A DNA stretch of 64,000 nt from Dichelobacter nodosus (lineage in GTDB: Bacteria > Pseudomonadota > Gammaproteobacteria > Cardiobacteriales > Cardiobacteriaceae), in contig NZ_LGVW01000028.1 of the NCBI RefSeq assembly GCF_001263335.1, positions 160,001-224,000 on the forward strand. The letters are read 5' to 3'. The translations under genes were made by a program, and so were the position numbers. How positions within the stretch are numbered: position 1 is the stretch's first letter; each line of letters begins with the position of its first letter. Shown in pieces: positions 17,619 to 25,845 of this stretch. The notes under the pieces are model-generated. The model did no database searches. It was not told where the DNA came from and worked only from the letters and a program-made list of their open reading frames with translations.

Positions 17619-19235
17619 TCAATTCGTCATTTTTAAAAATTGTTCGATATTCATCGCTAATTGCGCGGCGATTTCGGCAGCTGTTTTTTGATTATCGGCA
17701 AAAGTATCTAAATAAATCTTTAATTTGGGTTCGGTGCCCGATGGACGCACGATCACGCGATGACCGTCCACCAATTCAAATACCAACATATTACTTGCCA
17801 TTGCCGTTTTTAAATGATCGCAATAATGCATCACGCGATAATCGCCCACTTTTTCAAAAGGTTTTTCACGCAATACATTGATAATACGATTAATTTTTTC
17901 ATTATCTTCAATACGTATACTGATTTGTTGGCTGTGAAAAGCGCCAAATTGCGCTTGAAATGCTTGCATATAATCCAAAAACGTTTTGCCTTGCGCTTTT
18001 AAGGTTGCCATTAAATCCAAAAAAGCAATCGCGGCAGAAATACCATCTTTATCCGCAACTTTATCGGCATCAACGAGATAACCCAAAGCTTCTTCAAAAC
18101 CAAAAATCAGCCCCTCAATTCTGCCAATCCATTTAAAACCGGTCGGCGTTTCTTGATACGTCATATCGTACGCGGCGGCGATTTTTTTCAATAACGGACT
18201 GGAAACCAATGAACAGGCAAAAACACCTTTTTTTCCTTGCGCCTGCGCGCGTTGCGCTAAATGCCACGCCAAATACAATCCCACCATATTGCCGTGCAAA
18301 CGTTCCCAAACGCCTTCAGAACTCGGCAATGCTACCGCCAAACGATCAGCATCGGGATCGTTGGCAATAATAAATTCCGCGTTGACTTTTTTTGCCAACT
18401 CAATTGCCAAATCCAAAGCGCCTTTTTCTTCAGGATTGGGAAATGCTACCGTTGGGAAATTCGCATCAGGTTGCGCCTGCGTTTCCACCAATTGCGGTTG
18501 CGTTAATCCCACCGCGTGCAAAGTATCGAGCAAAGTTTCCGTGCCCACGCCGTGCATCGCGGTATAAACGTAATTCATTAAAACCGGTTTACTTTGAAAC
18601 ACCGCTGCCGTGCGTTCAATATATTGATCAATCACCGACATCGGAATCAGATGATAATGAATATCCCGCGGCAATTCGTTAACGCGTAAATGTTGCGCCA
18701 CATAATCAATTTCCGCGGCAATATCGGCATCAGCTGGCGGCACAATTTGCGCCCCACGATGTTCACCGCCCAAATAAACTTTATAACCGTTATCTTCGGC
18801 AGGATTATGGCTCGCCGTCACCATCACACCAGCATCAGCTTGATAAACGCGCAAAGCAAAAGCCAAAACTGGCGTCGGACGTAAATCAGGCATTAAATAA
18901 GCTTCAATTCCTGATGCTTGCAAAATTTCTGCCGTATCTTTGGCAAAACGGCGCGAATGTTTGCGCCCGTCATAACCGATAACCACTTTTTTTCCGGCGC
19001 CCAAATAACGCGCCAAACCCGCTGCCGCCTGCGCCACTAATACACGATTCATGCCATTGGGTCCCGCCTGCAAACGTCCGCGCAAACCCGCCGTGCCAAA
19101 TTGCAAGCGCCCTTCAAAACGGCGTTTTAATTCCGCTTCATCGTTGGCATCAATAAACGCTTGTAATTCGGCGCGCGTTTCCGAATCGGGATCTTGGGCA
19201 AGCCATGCTTGCGCCTGTTCAATTAAAGTAGACAT
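17619..19235 (-). CDS. Phosphohexomutase/phosphopentomutase of the PGM2/PgcA type
   Basis: 538 residues of the alpha-D-phosphohexomutase superfamily. The phosphoserine loop is TASHNP (Ser142), the magnesium loop is DPDADR (about 293-298), the sugar-binding loop is GFEEALGYL (about 376-384), and the phosphate-binding loop is RPSGTEPK near 505. The N-terminal FGTAGLRG is typical of the long PGM2/PgcA subgroup rather than of ManB or GlmM. It sits 24 bases downstream of deoA and two genes below deoC, while deoB is absent from this cluster. Because PGM2-type enzymes can act on pentose-1-phosphates, it may convert deoxyribose-1-phosphate to the 5-phosphate. General phosphoglucomutase or phosphomannomutase activity is the alternative. 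Confidence 0.85.
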   Translation of the reverse strand: MSTLIEQAQAWLAQDPDSETRAELQAFIDANDEAELKRRFEGRLQFGTAGLRGRLQAGPNGMNRVLVAQAAAGLARYLGAGKKVVIGYDGRKHSRRFAKDTAEILQASGIEAYLMPDLRPTPVLAFALRVYQADAGVMVTASHNPAEDNGYKVYLGGEHRGAQIVPPADADIAAEIDYVAQHLRVNELPRDIHYHLIPMSVIDQYIERTAAVFQSKPVLMNYVYTAMHGVGTETLLDTLHAVGLTQPQLVETQAQPDANFPTVAFPNPEEKGALDLAIELAKKVNAEFIIANDPDADRLAVALPSSEGVWERLHGNMVGLYLAWHLAQRAQAQGKKGVFACSLVSSPLLKKIAAAYDMTYQETPTGFKWIGRIEGLIFGFEEALGYLVDADKVADKDGISAAIAFLDLMATLKAQGKTFLDYMQAFQAQFGAFHSQQISIRIEDNEKINRIINVLREKPFEKVGDYRVMHYCDHLKTAMASNMLVFELVDGHRVIVRPSGTEPKLKIYLDTFADNQKTAAEIAAQLAMNIEQFLKMTN

Positions 19236-19259
19236 AAATCCTCCAAAAAACGATTAAAT

Positions 19260-20597
19260 TCATGATGATATATTTTCGGCGCGCACAATTTCGTACACAC
19301 AATTTAACGGCGCCACAACGGCATCATCAATCGTCACTGCGGCAAGATAAGCGTTTGCCGCGCGTTGCCACGAATACTCATCGCGCGCGTGAATCATCAC
19401 CAGCGGCGTATGTTCATCAACCGCGCTGCCTATCGGTAAAATTTGAGAAAAACCCACGCAGTAATCAATGCGATCATCGGTGCGCACTCTTCCGCCGCCC
19501 AGTTGAATAACAGCTAAACCCATTTCGCGACTGTTCATCGCCGTAATCGTTCCTGCATGCGGCGCGAATAATGGTTTTTGCACCGCTGCCTGCGGCAATA
19601 ACCGCGCATAATGCTGACAAAAATCCTGCACACCACTTTGAGCGGCAATCATACGATCAAAACGATCTGCGGCGGCGCCGCTGTCTAATGCTTTTTGCAC
19701 GATTTTTAGAGCGGCACCCTGATCGGGCGCTAATTGCGCGTGCCGTAACGCTTCCGCTGCTAACGTAAAAGTTACGTTTTTCAAACGCGGATTTTGATCG
19801 TCACCGCGCAGAAATTGTACCGCTTCTGCCACTTCAACCGCATTGCCAATACTTGCCGCCAACGGTTGATTCATATCGGTTAATAAAGCGCTGGTTTGGC
19901 ACCCCGCCGCATTGGCAACGCGCACGATATTATGCGCGAGCGCGCGGGCTTGAGTGATATCGGTCATAAAAGCGCCGTTTCCCACTTTAATATCCATCAC
20001 CAAACCATCGAGTCCTTCCGCTAATTTTTTGGACAATATCGAAGCGGTAATTAACGCGATCGATTCTACCGTGGCGCTGATATCGCGAACGGCATAAATG
20101 CGTTTATCCGCCGGCGCCAATTCATCAGTTTGCCCAACAATGGCGCAGCCGATATGTTGCACGATTTTTTGCATACGCGCCGCGTTCGGAAAAGCCTCAA
20201 AATGAGGAATGGATTCGAGTTTATCGATGGTGCCGCCGGTATGCCCTAATCCGCGACCGGCAATCATCGGCACACAAACACCGCAGGCGGCTAAAAGCGG
20301 CGCCAAAATCAGCGAGACGTTATCGCCGATGCCGCCGGTTGAATGTTTATCAACGATGGGCGTGGTTGTTTGCCAACGCAAACATTGCCCCGAATCGCGC
20401 ATGCTTAAAGTTAACGCGGTTTGCTCGTCAATAGTCAATCCGTTGAAAAAAACTGCCATACAAAATGCAGCAATTTGCGCTTCAGAAATGCGGTTTTGAC
20501 TGATTTCGTTGACAAAAAAACCGATTTCTTCTGAAGAAAGCGGTTGTTTATCCCTTTTTTTGCGGATAATTTCTTGGGGAAGATAAGTTGTCATCAC
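19260..20597 (-). CDS. deoA: Thymidine phosphorylase
   Basis: 445 residues, normal for DeoA. It cleaves thymidine with phosphate to thymine and 2-deoxyribose-1-phosphate. Recognisable features are LRWQTTTPIVDKHSTGGIGDNVSLILAPLLAACG (phosphate and nucleoside binding, with the conserved KHSTGG), GRGLGHTGGTIDKLESI, MDIKVGNGAFM and the C-terminal ARDEYSWQRAA. Its product is handled by the adjacent mutase and DeoC. deoC ends 11 bases upstream, so the genes form an operon. No deoR or cytR operator was recognised. Confidence 0.96.
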   Translation of the reverse strand: MMTTYLPQEIIRKKRDKQPLSSEEIGFFVNEISQNRISEAQIAAFCMAVFFNGLTIDEQTALTLSMRDSGQCLRWQTTTPIVDKHSTGGIGDNVSLILAPLLAACGVCVPMIAGRGLGHTGGTIDKLESIPHFEAFPNAARMQKIVQHIGCAIVGQTDELAPADKRIYAVRDISATVESIALITASILSKKLAEGLDGLVMDIKVGNGAFMTDITQARALAHNIVRVANAAGCQTSALLTDMNQPLAASIGNAVEVAEAVQFLRGDDQNPRLKNVTFTLAAEALRHAQLAPDQGAALKIVQKALDSGAAADRFDRMIAAQSGVQDFCQHYARLLPQAAVQKPLFAPHAGTITAMNSREMGLAVIQLGGGRVRTDDRIDYCVGFSQILPIGSAVDEHTPLVMIHARDEYSWQRAANAYLAAVTIDDAVVAPLNCVYEIVRAENISS

Positions 20598-20608
20598 AAA
20601 GTGGTCAT

Positions 20609-21352
20609 TTACGCGGATAATTCCGTGTAAATATCAGATAATAAAGAAGATGATCCCAAACGCACGCGGTCAGGTTTAATCCATTCTTCACCGAAATGAC
20701 GGCGAATGATCTCTAAATAAACCGCGGCATCGTTCATCGTGCGAATGCCGCCGGAAACTTTTATGCCCACGCGATCTTTGGCGTCTAGACGAATAATGGT
20801 GGCGCAAATGATTTCCACGGCTTCTGGCGTCGCGCCGACGGCAATTTTTCCGGTGGACGTTTTGACAAAATCACCACCGCCCAAAATGGCGATTTCAGTG
20901 GCTTTGGCAATCATGGCATCGTTTTCCAGCGCGCCGCTTTCAATAATAACTTTCAAATGCCCGCCGCCGCCGTGCGTTGCTTCGGCGACTTGACTCACCA
21001 CGGTTAACGCGGTGGTATCTTCTTTTTGAAACAAGCTGTTATAGGGCAAAACCAGATCAATTTCGGTGGCACCATCGGCGAGCGCTTGTTGCGTATCTTG
21101 CAAAATGGTAGTTAATTCATGTTCGCCGGAAGGAAAGTTAACAACGGTCGCAACGGCAACGGAACTGCCATCGCAATCGTCTAACGTTTGCCGCGCGGTT
21201 TTAATATATTGCGGATAAACACAAACCGCGGCGACTTTGCCGTGAATGCTGACGGCTTGACGACAAAGACGCTCAATGTGTTCCGCCGTATCATCTTCAT
21301 TGAGACTAGTTAAATCGATTAAAGAAAGTTGAAATTTTGCAGATTGAATCAT
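20609..21352 (-). CDS. deoC: Deoxyribose-phosphate aldolase
   Basis: 247 residues from the ATG at 21352, where similarity to DeoC begins (SLIDLTSLNEDD); the frame runs on to 21460 without family-like sequence. Ribosome sites are weak for every candidate start. DeoC splits 2-deoxyribose-5-phosphate into glyceraldehyde-3-phosphate and acetaldehyde through a Schiff base. The active-site lysine regions are present: FVKTSTGK and GIKVSGGIRT. It is the first gene of deoC-deoA-mutase, ahead of dnaQ. Confidence 0.95.
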   Translation of the reverse strand: MIQSAKFQLSLIDLTSLNEDDTAEHIERLCRQAVSIHGKVAAVCVYPQYIKTARQTLDDCDGSSVAVATVVNFPSGEHELTTILQDTQQALADGATEIDLVLPYNSLFQKEDTTALTVVSQVAEATHGGGGHLKVIIESGALENDAMIAKATEIAILGGGDFVKTSTGKIAVGATPEAVEIICATIIRLDAKDRVGIKVSGGIRTMNDAAVYLEIIRRHFGEEWIKPDRVRLGSSSLLSDIYTELSA

Positions 21353-21500
21353 ACGTTTCACTATGACCATAAAACAGTAGCCGGTAAGTGTATCATGACG
21401 CACCGGAAGCGAATAGGGAGCGCTTGATGAGAAATTAGCGCGGGCGTTTAGTGGCGTCAATCAACCGATAAAACCACCGCATCAGCAGTTATCCATAAAA

Positions 21501-21530
21501 AAATCACGCCGTTTTCCGGCGCGATTTTAT
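21501..21530 (-). terminator. Terminator downstream of nrdD
   Basis: On the minus strand AAAATCGCGCCGG, AAAA, CGGCGTGATTTTTTT: a stem with one mismatch and a seven-T run, 25 bases past the nrdD stop. Confidence 0.8.
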
Positions 21531-21554
21531 TTTACTAACACGTTTTTTAAACAG

Positions 21555-23387
21555 TTATGACGCCTCAACTGTCAACGCGGTTTGATGGGCAGTTTTCTGA
21601 TTAAAATTGCCGGATTGGCGATGATAATGGCGCAATGCGTGTTCTTTACGGCGACCGCTGCTAAATGCTGATACGCGTTTTAAATACCCAATAACGCGTG
21701 TGCCGTAATCAATATCATGTGAACCGCAAGCGCTGCACGCCGCTAAAGTGCGTTTATCGATGGTGCCGCAGTGATTGCAAATGGTAATGCGAACGTTGAT
21801 ACAAAAATAATTGCAACCGGTTTTGGCAGCGATATTAAGCATTTTGCGGTAGCCTTCCGTGCTCAATGCTTCTTCCAAATTTAAATGCAACGCCGAACCG
21901 CCATCTAAATAATCGACCAATTCGCGTCCGTGCAATAAAAATTTATCCAAAGCATTAATTTCTTCATTTTCAACGGGATAAAAATAAGAATTGTAGCAAT
22001 CGCGTTTAACTTGATAACCGTCTGCTTTATCCCATTTTGCATTTTTAACGCCCAAATTTTCCGCCGGCACGAATTCCGTATTAAATTTAACGCGATAATG
22101 TTTAGAAGCTTCTTGATTTAATTGATAAATGGTTTTGAGGCGATTTTGAACAAATTCAATATATTCCGGATTATATCCCACCTCAATGCCGTGATATTCA
22201 GCCGCTTCCACCATGCCGTTAATGCCAATCGTTAAAAACTGTTTATCCAAAGTAATAAAACCAGCATCGTAAACCGGCAACATACCGGCAGCTTGATATT
22301 CTTCCATCAATTTGCGGTAAGCGTATTGATATTGATGGATTTTTTTAACTTCGGTTGCCAAATCGCGTCCGTCTTGTTCCAAACGGTTCATATTTAACGT
22401 AATGACATTAATTGAACCGGTCGCCACGCCGCCCGCGCCCAAAGTATAAGAAAAGGTGCGATCTTCAATGGCGTTACGCAAACGGCAACAAGACGCAAGC
22501 GAATCGGGGTTATCTGATAAATACATAAAAAATGAGTTGCCGTGCGCGAGCTCATCTGCCATTTGTTGCGCAAATGCTTCATCTTTACATTGACCATTTT
22601 GCGTTAACATCGCCGCGGTCACCACGGGAAAAGTTAAAACGGATTTGCAGCGCTCTTGATTAAACCAATCCATAAAGAAATATTGCAATTGGCTCACAGT
22701 CTGCCAATTAGGGCGCGAAAAATCCGGAAAAACAAAGTCGCCAAACATCGCCTCAAAATAATAGCGATCGTAAATAGAAATATTCCAAAACGCGCTTTGA
22801 TAACCGCGCGCGGCAGCGGGCTGGTTGATGCTGTAGACGACTTGTTGCAGATGATTGGCGATTTCGTGGCGATGCGTATTTAAATAATCGTCACCAAAAT
22901 CTTTGCGCGCGAAATAGTCGAAATAAGTTAAAAATTCGACGGTAGCAACGGCGCCGGCAAATTGCGCGCTGATGGCAAAAACTAAATTAATAAAAGAACC
23001 GCAAAAAGAAGCCAAATGATGCGGCGCTTTCGATTCACCGCCTAAAGATGTTAAACCGTCGCGCAAAAAGGGATATAAAGTTGCCGATACGCAATAAGGT
23101 TTTAAGCTGGTTTCATCGTGAACGTAGATTTCATGCGATTCAATTTGGCGCAAATATTCTTCGGCGGTTTCTTGTCCAAATAATTCGGCGATTTTTTGGC
23201 TAACTTGTCCGCGGTTAATTTGCACCAAAAAATCTTTTAATAATTCGGTTTCCATGGTGGCAATATTTTTTTGCGTGACGTTAGCGTTAGCGTCTACTTT
23301 TGAACCGTCTGCCGCATTTTGAGCGGCAATATAATCGCGTATAAATTGAATTTTGCCGTCAATTTGTTGAGACGATAACCGAATCAT
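21555..23387 (-). CDS. nrdD: Anaerobic ribonucleoside-triphosphate reductase (class III)
   Basis: 610 residues. This glycyl-radical enzyme reduces ribonucleoside triphosphates to deoxy forms without oxygen. The C-terminus has the four-Cys zinc site (CNHC at 537-540 and CSAC at 551-554) and the radical region RVIGYL with Gly567. The N-terminus starts directly with catalytic-domain sequence (DANANVTQKNIATMETELLKDF), so the ATP-cone found in E. coli NrdD is missing. The GYLKRVSAFS variant resembles the shorter class III subgroup first defined from Bdellovibrio-type proteins (from memory, unconfirmed). It overlaps nrdG by four bases, with the activase gene first, and ends at a strong terminator. 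Confidence 0.93.
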   Translation of the reverse strand: MIRLSSQQIDGKIQFIRDYIAAQNAADGSKVDANANVTQKNIATMETELLKDFLVQINRGQVSQKIAELFGQETAEEYLRQIESHEIYVHDETSLKPYCVSATLYPFLRDGLTSLGGESKAPHHLASFCGSFINLVFAISAQFAGAVATVEFLTYFDYFARKDFGDDYLNTHRHEIANHLQQVVYSINQPAAARGYQSAFWNISIYDRYYFEAMFGDFVFPDFSRPNWQTVSQLQYFFMDWFNQERCKSVLTFPVVTAAMLTQNGQCKDEAFAQQMADELAHGNSFFMYLSDNPDSLASCCRLRNAIEDRTFSYTLGAGGVATGSINVITLNMNRLEQDGRDLATEVKKIHQYQYAYRKLMEEYQAAGMLPVYDAGFITLDKQFLTIGINGMVEAAEYHGIEVGYNPEYIEFVQNRLKTIYQLNQEASKHYRVKFNTEFVPAENLGVKNAKWDKADGYQVKRDCYNSYFYPVENEEINALDKFLLHGRELVDYLDGGSALHLNLEEALSTEGYRKMLNIAAKTGCNYFCINVRITICNHCGTIDKRTLAACSACGSHDIDYGTRVIGYLKRVSAFSSGRRKEHALRHYHRQSGNFNQKTAHQTALTVEAS

Positions 23388-23866
23388 GATTGAACTCCCT
23401 TTTGAAATAAATAATTAAGATTTTGACCCGTGCGAACATCGAGAAAACGTTGATTGGTGGTTGGGCAATCTAAACCGCCTAATGATTCAATCCAACGCCC
23501 TGTTTTTAAATAAGTTAAATGTGGCAATATATTTACTGGTAACGCTGATAATTCCGCCATTTCCAAACCGGTGTATAAACAGGTTTTTAAATTTCTTTGT
23601 TGACAAATCATTAATAATTGTTGTAACGCCGCTGCTTCCCATTCCCCGCCCAAAAATAAAACGCAAGAAATCAAATCGCGGTAACGATCGAGGCGGTTTT
23701 CCAAATAATCCGCGCTTAATAGCGTTCCGCGGTCAGCTGCCCAACTGTAGGCGCTATGGCAACCTTTGCAGGCTAATGGGCAGCCGCTGCATAAAAATGC
23801 CAAAGAAACTTCATTAGGCACTTCCTGCCACACAATTTCTTCCGTTATAAAATGAAGGGGATACAT
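23384..23866 (-). CDS. nrdG: Anaerobic ribonucleotide reductase activating protein NrdG (radical SAM)
   Basis: 160 residues. The radical-SAM cluster motif C-x3-C-x2-C is CPLACKGC at Cys29, Cys33 and Cys36; a further Cys precedes it at 26. It generates the glycyl radical on NrdD using S-adenosylmethionine. WQEVPNEVSLAFLCSGC is typical of the short NrdG subgroup that accompanies ATP-cone-less NrdD. It precedes nrdD in the operon, the reverse of the E. coli order. No Shine-Dalgarno sequence precedes its ATG, and the predicted transcription start lies almost at the ATG, so the message may be leaderless. Confidence 0.9.
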   Translation of the reverse strand: MYPLHFITEEIVWQEVPNEVSLAFLCSGCPLACKGCHSAYSWAADRGTLLSADYLENRLDRYRDLISCVLFLGGEWEAAALQQLLMICQQRNLKTCLYTGLEMAELSALPVNILPHLTYLKTGRWIESLGGLDCPTTNQRFLDVRTGQNLNYLFQKGVQS

Positions 23867-23872
23867 TATTTT

Positions 23873-23920
23873 TTACTATATACAGTGGTTATATTTTAAT
23901 CAATACGCTAGATATTGTGT
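23873..23920 (-). promoter_or_regulatory. nrdG-nrdD promoter with two NrdR boxes
   Basis: Box 1 (23873-23888) reads TTACTATATACAGTGG and box 2 (23905-23920) reads ACGCTAGATATTGTGT on the plus strand; both fit the 16-base NrdR consensus. Their starts are 32 bases apart, about three helical turns, which is the usual NrdR spacing. On the minus strand TTGATT (23903-23898) and TATAGT (23880-23875), with a 17-base spacer, form a sigma-70 promoter. Box 1 covers its -10 and box 2 abuts its -35. Confidence 0.75.
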
Positions 23921-24199
23921 TGCTAGCGGATTGTGGCGCGATAGACTACGCGTCATCATTCCATTTTTCCAATAGAAAAAACTGGGGGATCAATCACTTT
24001 TCTTGCATCAAACTGTTTCTAACAACAAAATTTTCTTAGATAAAAAGAATTGTTTCAAAACTGTTTTTCAATTTGTTTTTTACAATAGATTGTTTTTATT
24101 GGTAAAACTTGGATAAACGCGAAAATTGAAAAAAGAAAGATTTATATTTTTTGCGAAATATCGCGATGGATTTTGATATCGTTTGAATTTAATGACATA

Positions 24200-24226
24200 A
24201 AAAAACGACACGCATCGAACATGTCG
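24200..24226 (-). terminator. Terminator downstream of hslR
   Basis: On the minus strand CGACA, an 11-base loop, TGTCG, then TTTTTTT. The stem is short but the T-run is good. It lies 23 bases past the hslR stop. Confidence 0.55.
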
Positions 24227-24248
24227 CTATCGTCAGCAATAAAAATAA

Positions 24249-24668
24249 TTACTGATAACGCAAACTGCGCAATGCGCGCCGCTCGCGTTTATCGGGTCGG
24301 CGAGTTGGAAATTGCACCAAAGATTTTGCCAGCTGTTGCCGCAACGCTAATTCTTGCCGATTGTGAATACTTGCTTCAGTTTCTTGATAAAGCGCCGTTG
24401 CCAATTTTGCGCCGAGACGTTTATTTTCCAGCGCCAGCACGTTTACTTCAAAACATAATTCCGGCGTTTTTTGAATGGTGAGCGTGTCGCCAACGCTGAT
24501 CGTTCTCGCTGGTTTTGCGCGCTGTCCGTTGACTAAAACCCGTCCATTTTTAATATTTTGCACCGCAACGGGTCGTGTTTTAAAAAACCGCGCCGCCCAC
24601 AACCATTGATCTAAGCGGACGGTTTCTCGTTGGCAATCATTGTTTTGTTGCAATTTTATCGACTTCAT
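24249..24668 (-). CDS. hslR: Heat shock protein 15 (S4-domain RNA-binding protein)
   Basis: 139 residues. The S4 RNA-binding domain spans about 16-75: VRLDQWLWAARFFKTRPVA, then GRVLVNGQRAKPARTISVGDTLTI. A basic C-terminal tail (RRPDKRERRALRSLR) follows. Hsp15 binds stalled 50S subunits that carry a nascent chain and helps recycle them. The ATG at 24668 lies inside the 3' end of minE (32-base overlap in another frame), so its translation is probably coupled to minE. Confidence 0.9.
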   Translation of the reverse strand: MKSIKLQQNNDCQRETVRLDQWLWAARFFKTRPVAVQNIKNGRVLVNGQRAKPARTISVGDTLTIQKTPELCFEVNVLALENKRLGAKLATALYQETEASIHNRQELALRQQLAKSLVQFPTRRPDKRERRALRSLRYQ

Positions 24669-24957
24669 TCAAGCTGACATTAACGGAAAGCACTTCAAAA
24701 TCGCCTTCTTGTTCAATTTTGGCGTGAATGTCATTTTTAGAAATGGAAATATATTTACTCACTACGGTTAAAATTTCGTCCGTCATACGTTCGATTTCAA
24801 TGCGTTCGCCAACGTGTCCGTTTTGCTTTTGGTGGCGCACTTTTGCTTTCAAAGATAAATCTAATAAGCGCGTTTTTGCAATTTCGGCAGACGAGAGACT
24901 CTCTTTTTTTTCATCAGGAGGCGTTACAGGTGACGTAAAAAATTTTTTCCAACTCAT
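24637..24957 (-). CDS. minE: Cell division topological specificity factor MinE
   Basis: 106 residues, longer than the 88 of E. coli. MSWKKFF at the start is the membrane-targeting sequence. IAKTRLLDLSLKAKVRHQ is the MinD-activating segment, and the dimerisation domain runs through EILTVVSKYISISKNDIHAKIEQEGDFEVLSVNVSL. The extra length is an acidic, Pro/Ser-rich insert at about 8-24. MinE drives MinC/MinD oscillation so that division occurs at mid-cell. It overlaps minD by four bases (ATGA) and hslR by 32. Confidence 0.93.
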   Translation of the reverse strand: MSWKKFFTSPVTPPDEKKESLSSAEIAKTRLLDLSLKAKVRHQKQNGHVGERIEIERMTDEILTVVSKYISISKNDIHAKIEQEGDFEVLSVNVSLNEVDKIATKQ

Positions 24958-25775
24958 AATTTTTTTAACCCGAATATTTTGTAAATAAAATTGGTTTTAT
25001 CTTCAAGGAATCGATGCGGCAAAGAAGTATTTCCTAAAAGACGTTCTACCAAATCAGAATAAGCCTGTCCTGCAATCGTATCGCGTTTTAAAATAACTGG
25101 CATACCTTCGTTAGAAGCTAATAAAACATCATTAGATTCTGGAATAACGCCTAATAATTCAACGCCTAAAACATCAATCACATCTTCAACGGAAAGCATA
25201 TCTTTTATCCGCACACGCCGCGGATCATAACGCGTAATGACAAGATGTTCTTTTACCGGCTCTTCACCTAATTCCGCGCGCCGTGATTTACTCGACAATA
25301 TGCCCAAAATGCGATCAGAGTCTCGAATTGATGAAACTTCTGGGTTCGTTGTAATAATTGCCTCATCGGCAAAATATAATGCCATCAACGCGCCGCGCTC
25401 AATGCCCGCGGGAGAATCGCAAATAATATATTGGAATCCCATTTCTTTGAGTTCATTAAGCACTTTTTCCACGCCTTCTTGCGTGAGCACGTCTTTATCC
25501 CAAGTTTGTGAAGCGGCTAAAGTGTAAAGATTTTCGATTGCCTTATCACGAATAATGGCTTGATTTAAACGTACGCCGCCGCGAATAACATCAATAAAGT
25601 TATAAACAACGCGACGTTCAACACCCATCAATAAGTCTAAATTTTTCAAGCCAACGTCAAAATCAATTGCGATCGTTTTATATCCTAATAACGCGATGCC
25701 CGTAGCCAAACTCGCGCTTGTGGTTGTTTTTCCGACACCACCTTTTCCTGACGTCACTACAATAATTTTTGGCAT
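24954..25775 (-). CDS. minD: Septum site-determining ATPase MinD
   Basis: 273 residues from the ATG at 25775, preceded by GCGAGGAGC. The deviant Walker A motif is GKGGVGKTT (10-18), and switch regions include DFDVGLKNLDLLMG and CDSPAGIERG. The C-terminal amphipathic helix (NFIYKIFGLKKL) binds the membrane. MinD recruits MinC to polar membrane and is released by MinE. The gene order minC-minD-minE matches E. coli; the minC stop is 70 bases upstream. Confidence 0.97.
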   Translation of the reverse strand: MPKIIVVTSGKGGVGKTTTSASLATGIALLGYKTIAIDFDVGLKNLDLLMGVERRVVYNFIDVIRGGVRLNQAIIRDKAIENLYTLAASQTWDKDVLTQEGVEKVLNELKEMGFQYIICDSPAGIERGALMALYFADEAIITTNPEVSSIRDSDRILGILSSKSRRAELGEEPVKEHLVITRYDPRRVRIKDMLSVEDVIDVLGVELLGVIPESNDVLLASNEGMPVILKRDTIAGQAYSDLVERLLGNTSLPHRFLEDKTNFIYKIFGLKKL

Positions 25776-25845
25776 ATTGCTCCTCGCTTTAGTCGTAAGG
25801 CTGATTTTTATTTCCATTATAAATGCTCCATAAAAGCTCCGCTAT

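Larger units (their letters stand above)
23867..24248. other. Intergenic region between nrdG and hslR
   Basis: 382 bases. The left 55 bases hold the NrdR-controlled promoter and the right 50 bases the hslR terminator. The middle (about 23930-24170) is AT-rich with several TTGTTT words and shows no gene, tRNA or clear repeat to me. Confidence 0.6.

Noticed and set aside
23930-24170. AT-rich stretch with repeated TTGTTT words as an origin, CRISPR leader or repeat array
   Set aside because: The words are irregularly spaced and not identical over useful length; simple AT-rich intergenic DNA explains it.
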